The position numbers and the translations under genes are program-made. A DNA stretch of 64,000 nt. Source: Mya arenaria (taxonomy: Eukaryota > Mollusca > Bivalvia > Myida > Myidae). The DNA is taken from assembly GCF_026914265.1 (NCBI RefSeq), contig NC_069133.1, forward strand, positions 46,907,417 to 46,971,416, in the 5' to 3' direction. Position 1 is the stretch's first letter. Each line of letters starts with the position of its first letter. The notes under the pieces are model-generated. The model searched no databases. It was given only the letters and a program-made list of their open reading frames with translations, and was not told the DNA's origin. Of the stretch, positions 34,188 to 46,300 are shown piece by piece.

Positions 34188-35873
34188 CTACAGTATATTA
34201 ACTTCGTACGCTCGATAGAGAGGTTTAACATCAGGTTCGTCAGCAGCTTCTATATGTTCAGGTTCCTCCACCTCTTCATCGCTTAATTCCCTTATTTCAG
34301 GCGCTCTACATGTTGCAAAGTTGTTATTCCTGATACTATGCAACCAGTTGAACACTTTCAGGTTCCTATGTGCCCGGTCAAGGGCTTGTCCTCTGTTCCA
34401 TTGATCAAGGTCAGTTTCTTTAATTTCGTGGTATCGAGGTCTACCCATTCTTACTTGAATGTCATCATGTATTACTCCACTAAGATGTGGTGATATTCTC
34501 ATTTTCTGAATAATTCTTGGTTTATGAGCAAAATCATCATCAGTATGAAGCGGAAATTCTTCAATTGTTCCTATCGTCTCTTGTCTATCATTCGATTCAC
34601 CATAACCAGTGGCACGTTTTAACGCGGTCCGAGTTATTGTTATTCTCTCCTTCACTCTCTGTGTAAATTCCCGCTTTAGATCTATTTCCAAGATCTCTCT
34701 GTCCCCTTTCCAAACAGTAACCTTTTCTTCGTTTTCCTCCTCAATTCGACTCTCCATCTCTGAAGGTGAGTGCGTTCTATAGTCCGATCCTTGCACTGAC
34801 CTTGGTGTTTCACTTGTAACTGAACCCAAGTGACTTGCAGACGGAGACGACGACACAACATCTAGTAGCGAAGATGAAGATTTACGAGAAGGTCTCTTAC
34901 TTCGTCTGCTTGTCTCCTTTTCCTTTCTTAGTCGTTCTTGTTCAATAGCAAGTAAACGATTCATTCGCTCTCTCTTCAGATCAGCTATATCAAGCAGTTT
35001 ACCCCATGGTCGTTTTGCGTTTGCTGACAACGTCCGTTTTAATGGGGCTTTTTCGGATTTTTTCTCTATCAAATCAAGGAGATCAAACAGACTATCACTT
35101 TTTTTCATTGCAGTTTTGTCGATATATCTAAGACCTCTCGTAATACCAGCTGTAAAAAGGGAGGTCTGCTCGTCTTTTTCTAGATTTCTGAAAGCTTCAG
35201 ATTCATGTTCGTACTCCCCACCCGCGTACATTACTCCGTAGCTATTAGCCATGGCATTCTGTGTTCTTAGTAACTGGTTTAAAGCACCAACTCGTCGTGT
35301 AGCAAACACCACCCACTTAGATTTAACACCACCACTCTCGTCTGTAGTCGTTGACGCCCTGGAAGCTGCGCGGCGCTTTTTACGCTTCTTTTCTTGTGCG
35401 TTTGGCAGACATTCTGTCTTGTTATCAAGAGAGGAACAAGTCAACAGAGATAGTTGGGTTTGAATTGATTCATCACTTGGTATTCGTCTCAACTGGTTAG
35501 TTTTATTGTTCGTTTCAATGAGATCAGCGGTTGGAGTTTTAGATCCTTTTTGTGGTGTCCTAATTTGAACACGCTTTTTGTTATTAACCCGTCGTTCCTT
35601 TCCAAGCTTTGCACTAAATATCGGCTCCCTTGGTGGTTTTTCCAGCGGTTGGACAGTCGACCAAGTATGGCCCACCATCCAAGACTGTAGCGACCTTGAT
35701 AGACGTCCGTCTTCCGTCTCTGTGCAAGTAGACGCAGCATCAAAATCTAAAGACTCGTCACTCGATGTGTCGCTCATATCTAACTTGATGCTAGCGCTCC
35801 CTAGTCGAAAAGAAGGTAATGGGCTCTCAGCTAACGACTCCCGGAAACTGTTCATTCCTTCAACAAACCTCAT
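34188..35873 (-). CDS. Uncharacterised 561-residue intronless protein
   Basis: An uninterrupted 561-codon reverse-strand frame opens MRFVEGMNSFRESL and ends VNIL-stop. It has no signal peptide or membrane helix. The N-terminal third is Ser/Thr/Asp-rich (LDMSDTSSDESLDFDA). A basic stretch KRKKRRAASR follows and could be a nuclear localisation signal. A charged helical segment (LKRERMNRLLAIEQERLRKE) lies near residues 300-320, then a Ser-rich linker. The C-terminal 100 residues look most ordered, with RPRYHEIKETDLDQW, ALDRAHRNLKVFNWLHSI and an acidic tail. I do not recognise the family. Length, balanced composition and absence of repeats make it a convincing gene. In-frame Met7 is an alternative start. 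No close poly(A) signal was seen on the reverse strand, so a 3' exon or long UTR is possible. Confidence 0.8.
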   Translation of the reverse strand: MRFVEGMNSFRESLAESPLPSFRLGSASIKLDMSDTSSDESLDFDAASTCTETEDGRLSRSLQSWMVGHTWSTVQPLEKPPREPIFSAKLGKERRVNNKKRVQIRTPQKGSKTPTADLIETNNKTNQLRRIPSDESIQTQLSLLTCSSLDNKTECLPNAQEKKRKKRRAASRASTTTDESGGVKSKWVVFATRRVGALNQLLRTQNAMANSYGVMYAGGEYEHESEAFRNLEKDEQTSLFTAGITRGLRYIDKTAMKKSDSLFDLLDLIEKKSEKAPLKRTLSANAKRPWGKLLDIADLKRERMNRLLAIEQERLRKEKETSRRSKRPSRKSSSSLLDVVSSSPSASHLGSVTSETPRSVQGSDYRTHSPSEMESRIEEENEEKVTVWKGDREILEIDLKREFTQRVKERITITRTALKRATGYGESNDRQETIGTIEEFPLHTDDDFAHKPRIIQKMRISPHLSGVIHDDIQVRMGRPRYHEIKETDLDQWNRGQALDRAHRNLKVFNWLHSIRNNNFATCRAPEIRELSDEEVEEPEHIEAADEPDVKPLYRAYEVNIL

Positions 35874-38429
35874 GCTTCGAGACTGTTTAAATTGATGTTA
35901 TTTCAGATTTATTCCATTTTCACTTCAGTCGTATGTAAATCTGATTTTATGTTTGATTAATCGACTGGATATTACTGATATGTTAATACATATTTGTCAT
36001 TTGTATCAATGTTCAGTGAAATGTCAACTCTCGTTCTCTGTTTTGGATATACCAGTATTGTTTTTCCGGTATAAGGTGTCGATTCCACGGTTAATAAGGT
36101 TTGAAAGGAATCAAATTTTACGATAAGTTCTTCTCACATTGGTGTTAGCTGTTCCATGTAATTTTAGAGGTTATCGAATACAAATCTCAAATGTTTTCAG
36201 AATAATTCATAACGAATATCAACAAGTCATTTTGAATCAGCTTTGCTTAACGTGGTAAACATTTTGCGTTACTGTATATGTTAACGTTAAATTATAAGCA
36301 ACAACTTTTAACTGGCTCCATAAACGATCCACTTCACTGGATTTAAAAAGTCACTTTGATATAAATCAATACATACATATCAGTACGTTTACTGTAGCGT
36401 ATTTCATGAAATAATATCCATTATAACATTTCATTCCCTGATATAACACTGTGAAAAGTCATGTATCTTGATATTTAATCCGTCAAATATATCCGAGTTT
36501 ATTGTTCGGTATGTTCTCTCAGTTAAGTTTCTCTAGATATGTACTCGCTCACATAAGATTAACCCGTGCTGACAGTGCTTTTCTATTAGCGTCTAAATTT
36601 TCTAAAAGTGTTCCAATCTCCCCGTTGATTATCATTAAGAAAACAAATATTTAAAACTTTAGCACTTGCTTGTAACTATGATTTATATCAAACTGCAAGT
36701 CACTCTGTTATCCATAGGTATTTGTGTGCTGAAATACATTGAAATTAAACACTTCAACCTTTTAATGTTTTAATAGCACTGGAATTAACGCGATCCTTTC
36801 ATTAGACGGTCAGCTCCAATATTCCGTCTGCTATTCGTTGTATCATTTTCAAAGGCTTTAATATCGGTAAAGTAAACCAATGCCATTAAAGTGTATGATA
36901 ATCCAAACACTTATTCAAATGTTTGATTTTGATTTAAGCTCCCATGGACACAGCTATTTTATAGATGCAGCTAGCAATTAAAATGTTCGAATAAATGTTC
37001 CATTCGTTAGCACTTTGTCAATATAGGTGTCTAAGTGTCCGCCTTCCTCGTCGATGTTATTTTAATCCATTTATTGAAATTTTTATTCAGATGTACAAAC
37101 CATATCAATAAAACTTGTTTTTATATTTATGGCATCAGAAAATCATTAGAGGTCATATATTGATAGGATTTTAACAGCTGTTGTATTCTTTAAATATGAT
37201 AGAAGCTGTCTATTTAAAGTCGCTGTACAATAAGCTTTGAGCGTAAACTACATTATTATAAGTGTTTTTTCAGAAGAAAACAGAAACCCTTTTCCCAGCG
37301 AATATCATCAATCCTCGTTTTTCATTTTTTTACTTGAGAAAACTTAAAATTAAATGATCACACGTGAGTTTCTTTTTGACGAAAGTATTCATCTCAAGTG
37401 TTTCCTTGGCAAGATGTGCAAGTTGTATAAGCAGAGGTATGTCTTCTCCCGACAAACCTTCCGAATCCGTGATGAAGGTATCCGAGCCAGAAATAAGCTT
37501 CGTTTGTGTAGGTCTCTGATAGCTTAATTAACCTTAATGTTTAATGTTGAGTATGGTGATCTCATATAATTTTGGTACCCGTAAAAAAGGTAAGTGTGTG
37601 TTGTTTACTTAAATGCAAACTAAATGGAAAAACAATGCATTGTCCATAAGTTATTGAATATAGTGTGTTTATTCGCTCTCAACCGAATTCGGACGTGAAA
37701 TGACCTATTTCGAATATTTCAAGGCCTCAAATACTTTGTTATATTGCGTCTGGAATTTTTGTCTATTTCTTTGCACATAAAATACTTTCACATAATAACC
37801 AAAACACGTTGGTTCACCAGGAATAATGTTTTACATTCTTGTGGGTCGGACACGTTCATGTTGATGCTAAAAACGGATTAACCCTTATATTAGCTATGGT
37901 CTATTTAATCCGGTTACTGTATTTTTCAAACACCTAAGAGAATGATCCCTGATTCTAAATCATGTTCAATAAATGTTTTAATAAGGTTGGTGATATAATC
38001 AAACCCTGTTAAGTCGAAATCAATTCATATTACGATGACTGTATACATTTTCTTGTCTGTTTGATCCTATGATTTACAAATTTCAGAGAGATTATTAGAT
38101 TTGTTAATACTTAAAGTTGTAATCTTTTATTCTTGCCGTGTATAAAATGATTAAAGTATTAGCCTGTAATTCTGCCTCCAAATGCGAAATAGAGAGTTCA
38201 ATTGTTTTTACGGATTAATCGGGCCTATCAATGACTGTTTGATTTTTGTTAGGCTTAAGCCTTCACTATCATGGAGTTGTCGATTGTTATAAGTTTATAA
38301 TCAATTATTTGAGCTCGCTGACGACGAAACGTGGCAGCTTTAAAAAATGTCATAAAAATACCCGTTGTGGAGATTGAAACCACTACCTATTGAGTGAGAG
38401 GAGGGCACCAAAGCTACTAGACCACTAGT

Positions 38430-38605
38430 ATTGATGGCCCCTTTTATGCGTATTTGTTATCCCTTTCCTTTTATGCGTATTGATGGCCCCTTTAGTGCGT
38501 ACTGAAGACCCTTTTTATGAGTATTGATGTCCCCTTTTATGCGTATTTGTGGCCCCTTTATGCGTTTTGATGACCCCTCAATTTTATGCATATTGATTGA
38601 CCCTT
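38430..38605. repeat. Minisatellite, tttatgcgtattgatggcccc-like unit
   Basis: Six or so degenerate units of about 26-33 bp built on ttttatgcgtatt and gatggcccctt. The reverse strand is open for 80 codons only because of the repeat. Confidence 0.8.
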
Positions 38606-39989
38606 GCGTCCGAGGTCGCTTTTCAAGGAATTGTTCAAAAGGAAACTTTCTACAAGTCGGAAGTACGTTACTGTGGTTAACGGGACTTAAGAGTGTCACA
38701 TTCTGCTGAGATTAACCATGTAACGCAATCCCAGAAGATGATATCCCGTTTCTTTATTCCTTCCTTATATTGGTTAATTCTTTTGATAAATATTTTACCA
38801 ATTGAGTGTTAGATAGAAAATACAATGTATTAAAAGATACTTCAATTGGCTTGTATAAAGTGTCAGAAATCCCCTCGATTTAATGGATAAATACATTGAT
38901 AAAATTTTCCGCCCGGATAATGGATTTCTTTTGATAACATTTTGACACTGAATACAGTAGCAAATTGAATTTGCTGTAATCAATTATTTTAACAATGATC
39001 CCAATTGGCTTTTATTATTTAATTCACAATCAGATTCGGAATACAAATGATAAAAGTGCACTGCGTATTTCATTACCAGCAAATATATATTTAATTTCAG
39101 TTTGGAAAACAGACTATGAATTATATATGTGTCGTACAGCTCTAGAAATCCGATTTATTCTGCCTGAGAAAATGTACTCTAAGTAGTGAAAAGTTATTAT
39201 GTGTTGTATAAAGGTTATAAATCTTGTCTTGTCTTATTTTCTGTTGCCTATTTTTGATAACATATATAAGTAATACTCTACTCAATTGTGAACACATGTA
39301 CACATTAAGGTAAAATTCTCTAAAATCACCTCAGTTTAACCTTCTATTACTTGGGAGTTTATGATGGTATGCCTCGCCTTGTAATATGGCTTTCACGCAT
39401 CTCAGCTAAACCACCATCCGACTGCATTAAATATATACATACTATATACATAAAAGATTGTAAAATACTCAAAAAAGTGAAATAAGAGTCGAAAAGATGT
39501 TTATTAATAAATTTTGACTTGTTATAGTAGGTGTTTGTTTTAGTCTGTCTAGCAATAAAGTGTGCATGCTGGGCGCAGTCTGGTGCCGACTATTTCCATG
39601 ATTAAATGGTGATTTGGCGGTTGTTTCCGTTATGAAATTGGATGGTTGTACTAATATATTGAATGGTTTTATAGCTTTTAGAGCTCTTATTGATTATCGA
39701 ATGAGGCAAACCCATCGGCGGAGCAACGAATATGACCACTCAGTTTTTTAAAGGCCTAGTTTAAGGAATGTTTGGCATGATAATCCCCTGCTGTGCATCT
39801 CCTGCTAGTTGCACTGGTGTCACAGTAGGGGCCAATTTCCTGTGTATTCGTTTATTGGCTCAGGGCCATTTAGGGTCCTTTTATATAATGAAACATCCCA
39901 AACTGCACAGCAGGATACTCAGATTGGAGATATGATAAGACAATAAGATCAAGATCAATTAACAGAGGTTGAGTACAAATACACGTTTT

Positions 39990-40080
39990 TTGGGGGGTTT
40001 TGTTGTTGTTGTTGTTGTGTTTTTGTTTTTTTTGTTGTTGTTGTTGTTGTTTTTTTGTTTGTTTTTTTTTTTTTGGGGGG
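39990..40080. repeat. GTT microsatellite with G-run
   Basis: gttgttgttgttgttgtg and similar runs with T tracts, ending in a ten-base G run. The reverse frame reads as poly-Gln/Asn/Lys and is not a gene. Confidence 0.9.
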
Positions 40081-40342
40081 GGGGTCACTTATAGAAGGCT
40101 TAAACTTTTGTTTTCAATAAGAATAACCTGACCAATAATTTTCTTTTCAGTTTCCGGCTATAACTGGATAGCATGTTATTGTATAGTGACCCCTCTATTT
40201 GTATCCCTACTTTGAGTGTCCGAGTTTTGCGAATGATAAGGAGCTGCGCAATCACTAGTATCGATGCCATGACCGCTTAGACCTTAACTTTGGATATTTG
40301 AATCAGTTTATGACCAGGCCTCCACCTGTTATCTTCGGCATC

Positions 40343-43300
40343 ATGGCAAAACTGTTCATTTTTAATATTTCCATATCTTTCAGCATTTGTGTTGTTCTTG
40401 GATTTCAAAGTAAGTATTTCAAATAATGAATTTGGTATTTTATGATACTAATTTAGGCCCACTCAGCTTTCATGATAAATTGTTGTCAAGTTAAAGCTTT
40501 ATATATTGCTTTTTCATGCTTAATGTCTTTACATACCTCTGATCAAACTGGTTTAACATGTCTACGTGATACCTGTTGATGTTTATAGGTAACCAAACAA
40601 TGACATTTATACCTAATCCTATACAGGTACCGTTGGCACGAACGATTTTTGCCGCACCAAGTCAATCCTTGCCTCTCACACTACTCGACCCGACGAATTC
40701 ACGTTTTCAATCAACGTATCATCGCCGCAAGCTCTGATCGAGGACATTTCACTACCCCTGCTCGCCTGCAGTAAGGTCGAGCAAAGGCATCTTAGAAGAG
40801 CTCGATGGACTATTCATTTTCACGAAAGGCACAATCCTTTTGAACAATTCTTGACCTATGCTGAGGTAACTGACTGCAATTTTAATCAATGTTGTCCTTC
40901 GCTGAGGTAACTGACTGCAATTTGAATAAATATTGTCCTTCGCTGAGGTAACTGACTGCAATTTGAATAAATGTTGTTCTTTGCTGAAGTAACTGACTGC
41001 AATTTGAATAAATGTTGTCCTTCGCTGAGGTAACTGACTGCAATTTGAAGAAGTCTTGACCTACGCTGAGGTAACTGACTGCAATATGAATAAATAGTGT
41101 CCTTCGCTGAGGCAACTGACTGCATTTTGAATAAATAGTGTCCTTCGCTGAGGTAACTGACTGCAATTTAAATAATTATTGACCTATGCTGAGGTAACTG
41201 GCTGCAATTTTGAACAGATTTTGTCCGTGTTTGTGGTTGGTGTTTCTCGTAAAGAGTCAACTTTGCTTTGTTACTTGAACCTTGTCCGTTTGTTTCGACT
41301 GTAAGTTTCTTGTCCAGTGTCTACTTAGCTTTGATCCGTGTGCGTTTAATCTAGGCGTTGACCACTGTGTCTATAAATATGAAATCACTTCTAAATATGT
41401 CATGTAGGCTTTTCACTGCATGTTTTCTGTTATTGTTCATTCATATCATGAGTTACAACATGTAGTTGCAGTTTGATTAAATATTTTAAAACGAAAACAT
41501 GATATTTCACCAACAGGCAAGTTCTCTAAAAAGCCTTAAAAGTAACAAGCTTAAGTACCGTATTTATTTAGCCAAAATATAAATTTAAACTAAATTTTAC
41601 ATAATAAAAATAATGTATCGCGAATATCATAAGGGTAATTCCTATTAAAAGTCACAGAACTCTTCCGAATGAGATAATTACACAAATCATTCCAAAGCAA
41701 AAATGATTTGCTTAGCTTGATCATGTTATAAGCGCCTTACAATTGTTCTAGAAAGAGGACCGAGAAAACGTAAACATTAAACTATAAACACAGTGCACCT
41801 TGCTTTGGCAACGAATATCAAAGCTACGGGAAAAAGCATTTTTAATAAGTGGAGTTTCATTTCAGAATTTCACGGCTGGCTATGATGATGTCCAGAACAG
41901 TTTACATTTTAAATTTTCACAACCCATGTTTGCAAAAACGTTTTGGCTGAGTGCAAATGACGTGCAAGTAAAATGTGGAATGCCACGTCTTCAGGGCTGT
42001 TTGACGCGGGGTAAATGGTTTTGTACATGGTGTTATCATTTTTGAATCATTTTTTATTATGCACAGGGTTATTGTCGCTTAGTTCAGGTATATGATGATA
42101 GATTGATCTTAATCTGAGGAGTTAAGTATGACTATGTTTTTACACTATTCGGCTTGTCACTATAGTTTTCGTTGTATCATTTTGATTAAACTACACATTT
42201 ATACTGCAAAGAAACACTGATTAGGGATAAGGATAGTTTTTGTTCTACCTTTTCTCAGATATGTGTCCAGGACACGAAGAGGTGTGCAACTACGATGGTC
42301 TTTGCATAGGTGACCAGAGATGCAGTTGCCCAGTTGGCATGGCTGGACAGTCCTGTGAAATACAAAGTGAGAACAGCCCTTTTCTACTTTTTTTGTAATA
42401 ACTAGTATTTTCCTCGATTGTTGAAAAGTTTTAAATGAGTTTTTGGATGATCATGGTTAATGCTTCGGTTATTGCTCCGCGGCAGTCGCATTTTTATCAA
42501 ATGGCTTATTTACTTATTCCATTTTATACATGTATGTGCTAATATTTATATGTACTATAATATATATTCTTTTATAGGTGAAAACATTACAATCGACGAT
42601 TTCACCCCAGTAACGCAAATCGTAGACATGTTGTTTACAAAGTCTGCAGTTTTCAACATCGTTGGAAACGTGTCTCTATCAAACGACACGCACTTAACTC
42701 CGAGCATGTCTTCAACAAAGAAGCGCACTCTTGGAATCGCCGCCGGTTTTCTTATGCAACTTCTCGGCGGTCACGTAACCCACTCAAACAACCAAAACCA
42801 TCATCATCTGCATATAAATTTCGGACATCCCGCATCGCATAGTCCATTTTCTGTTTTCAACAACATCTTTGGTGGATTCTCACACAGCAGTCATGTGTGG
42901 TTTGGGCACAACCACTCCCCCTTCCAGACCTCCTACCTGTACACGACACACGGTCACCATTACACAAGCAACGTGGGTGCCTCTTTGCGCTTCAATAGCC
43001 ATCATCTGAGCCTCGTTGTCAACCTTGGACACAAGCTGTTCAAACTCAGAGTACCGTTCTTGCCCAAACCTTGGGTTAAATATCACGTTGCAACTTCATA
43101 TTGGTGAGTATATATTTACATAGCGTAATGTATTTACAATACTGCATTGAAAAAAATAGGGTCAAGCCCAGTAGTCAAAAATTAAAGTACATACCTTGGT
43201 AAGAGGGTCTTAAGGACGCTGACAAACAAGAAAGAACAAACACCACAAACAGACCACACACGACCCGTTAAAGCTGCATTCTCCCAGATTTACCGTTTTT

Positions 43301-46300
43301 ACAACTTTTTTTTATTTTTTGTCTTGGAAAGAGCAAATTTTTGCGTAACTATCTGTAAACCGATGATATAAGGTTGCTGACAAAAAATCCGATCGTAGAT
43401 TTTCATACATTATTTCCGTTCGAAATATAACGTTTTATGGCTTAAACCGTTACTAACGGATTAAGAAAAATGCATAAAACAATTTTCGAACTTAAATATA
43501 AAAATCAGCGAACTTTTTGTCAGCAGTCTTATATCATTATAAAATCGGTTTCCATGGATTTTCGCAAAAATTGGCTCGTTCCAAGACAAAAAATAAAAAA
43601 TTGTTGTCAAAACGTTCAATATGTGCGAGTGCAGCTTTATAATAGCGTTACCAGTAAATGATAACCGCCTTGATTAGGTCACTGGAACACGAGGTGACTG
43701 GACCTTTAACCGGTTAAAAAACACAACCTCACACTTGTCCAATTATCTATCAATTATTACAAAATTTTAAATATAAGCCTCATCGGAACTAGCATCAACT
43801 TGAAAACAATGGAAATTAAATCAAGACTAACATATAAACTAATAATGTAATTGAAAGACTCAACAACCGGTTACAGACAATCACCTGCAATTGACTCAAG
43901 CTGGTGCAACATTCTTAAAAGGCTGCGATGTAGTTTGATTTGATTGACTTGCCATAAGTGTATATAATGTTCATATAAATACATGACACGGATAAAGTGA
44001 CATGATCGTACGTTTGAATTCAATATATGTTGTAATGTAAGATCTGATATGAAATCAGCGTCTCGATATACAAGCAGTGAACTAGACCTCGAACTAATAT
44101 TATTCCTTCATGTATTTTCAGTCCAAGTTCTGGACTATCTCTTTACATCAATGGGCAGCTTAAAGGTTCCAATGCCCACCCACTGCTTGGTGCATGGGGT
44201 AGCTTGCACATTCCACAGCTGCCATTGTGTTTCGGCAATTGTGGTCCACACATTGGCGTCAGTGGACATCACATGATTTTGTCGAATACTGTTGCTGTCG
44301 GTGCTTGTATTAGAAATGTCGTCCAGAATTCCCTTCTTGGCGCTCTTGGTAGGTCAATCACCTCCAGCTAATTGTATAAAACTGGCTTTGGTCTGGTTAA
44401 AGTTGGCAAATTTATGTATTGCTTGTTATTGGTCAATATGTATCCGAAAATTAATGTTAACAAATGAAATCATTTAAATGGGCAAACTAGCCAAAACCTT
44501 AAGACATCTTATCAATGTTTTATACAAATGGCTGCTGGATGCAGAAAAGGTTTGTTTGAATCAAATATACCGTATGAAACATTTTTACGCTATATTCGTA
44601 ATCTATTACAAAACTTTATCATTAGCCTAAATCGCATTGATTTATTTTAGGTAACTGTATTTGTTTGAGGTTAGAACTTATAGTGACTTGTTTAATCGTC
44701 TGGGGATTTACCATAAAACATACTTTGCTGATGAAATATATAATACATTGATATCAATAATTTGCAGGAACTCGTCTGTTAAATTTGTTAACACCTAACA
44801 ACAACCACAACAATAACAACAACAACAATTATCAGCAAACTTCTACAAGTTCTCCAGGCTCTAGCACCCCTATCGCGGCCGCTTCTACCAACCCAACAGT
44901 GAGTAATTAAAACATTACACCAAGAAATAGTTATGTTAGATTGCAAGAAAAAAAAACATTTGCAAAAAGCATAATTTGTCGACTTACATATTTTTTGACA
45001 ATTCGTCACTCTTGACGTAAATACACCTCCCTAATATGTATATGTAATATGGAAAACGTTTACATGTATGTAACTGTATCTGCTGTACCACATTCTTCTC
45101 TTCCAAGTACACATTATTTCTATGATCAATTGCGTTCTGTCATATTTAACCTCATATTATATAACTAACCTACCACATTTCCCAACTAAGAATCTATAAT
45201 GTTGTTTAATCTTTACACTGAAATAGTCGCCATTAAATCACTACCGTAAATTTATTGCCCCTAATAACTATGTATCGTTATTCCACATGTGTTTGCTTAA
45301 CTGTACACTATGTTGAAATAGAAAGACATTAGAATGGTTATACTATCGCCCCCTGGCTCTACTGGACCCCGTGTTTTTAACGTATTACTTATATAAAATA
45401 ATACGTTTTACGCACAAAATGTATCAGCATAAGCAAAGATACGTACTAAGTAAAATGATAAAATATCTGAAACTACAGGAACACGCCCAGTTGCCATCAA
45501 TTTATTGATAACTCTGTGTATAGGCACAAGGTTTAATACCTTACAGACACTTAAACCATGCTTGAACAATGATCCTTAGTATAAGTTTAAATGTTTACAA
45601 GGTTAACATTTATTTCAGCAATCTTCCACTGCGCCAGGTGCCACTGCTACCTCGAAACCACCTCAGTTACCTCATGGTATACAATTGGAAATTGTTATAA
45701 ATATATCTGTAATAAAAATATTTTGATCTACTTGCCCCAATGATATTTTCAAAAGTGTTTAGAGACAAAATATATGTGGTACACTTCGGACAATATTAGA
45801 ATAGCAATTCATTTACAATAGGGACTGTATATATGTATTTCAAGGACAAATCGAAATTAGTTTAAAGATAATTTTGATGTGTCTATAAACGTAAATCTCT
45901 TATCTTTCAGTAACTTCCTTGATGACAAACTTTACCAACTCGTATGCGTCCACGGCAAGCGGTCAACGAGGACTTATCTGTTATGACTGCAACCACCAAT
46001 CACAAGACGGACAATGCTCAACTCTTAAACAATGCTCAAGTTCTGAGGTGACTAGACTTTACGATTTGCCTGATAAATTAAGAGAACAAGCAGATCCCTT
46101 TAAAACAATCCGAATAACCACGAAAGAATCATAAGAGTCGTCGGAAATCTACGATCGATTCGTGTTTATCACAGGTAAGTATCCGACGATGACAAGCCAT
46201 ATAAATGTTTTAGCTGAACTAATTAATAGTGTTCAATGGACAATTATTTTATCTCTTCCTGAGCACTTTGACTGATAAGGAAAGTACGTTTAAATACCTC

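Larger units (their letters stand above)
35874..40342. other. Gene-free stretch before the mosaic-protein pair
   Basis: AT-rich sequence with a minisatellite (38430-38605) and a GTT-rich tract (about 39990-40080). No coding exon was recognised. It contains the 5' side of the 561-residue gene and the promoter of mosaic gene 1; neither shows a clear core element. Confidence 0.45.

Noticed and set aside
39870-40088. Reverse frame rich in Gln, Asn and Lys
   Set aside because: It translates a GTT microsatellite and a G run.
40842-41222. CRISPR-like regular array
   Set aside because: Units are directly adjacent with no variable spacers, and the setting is an animal gene intron.
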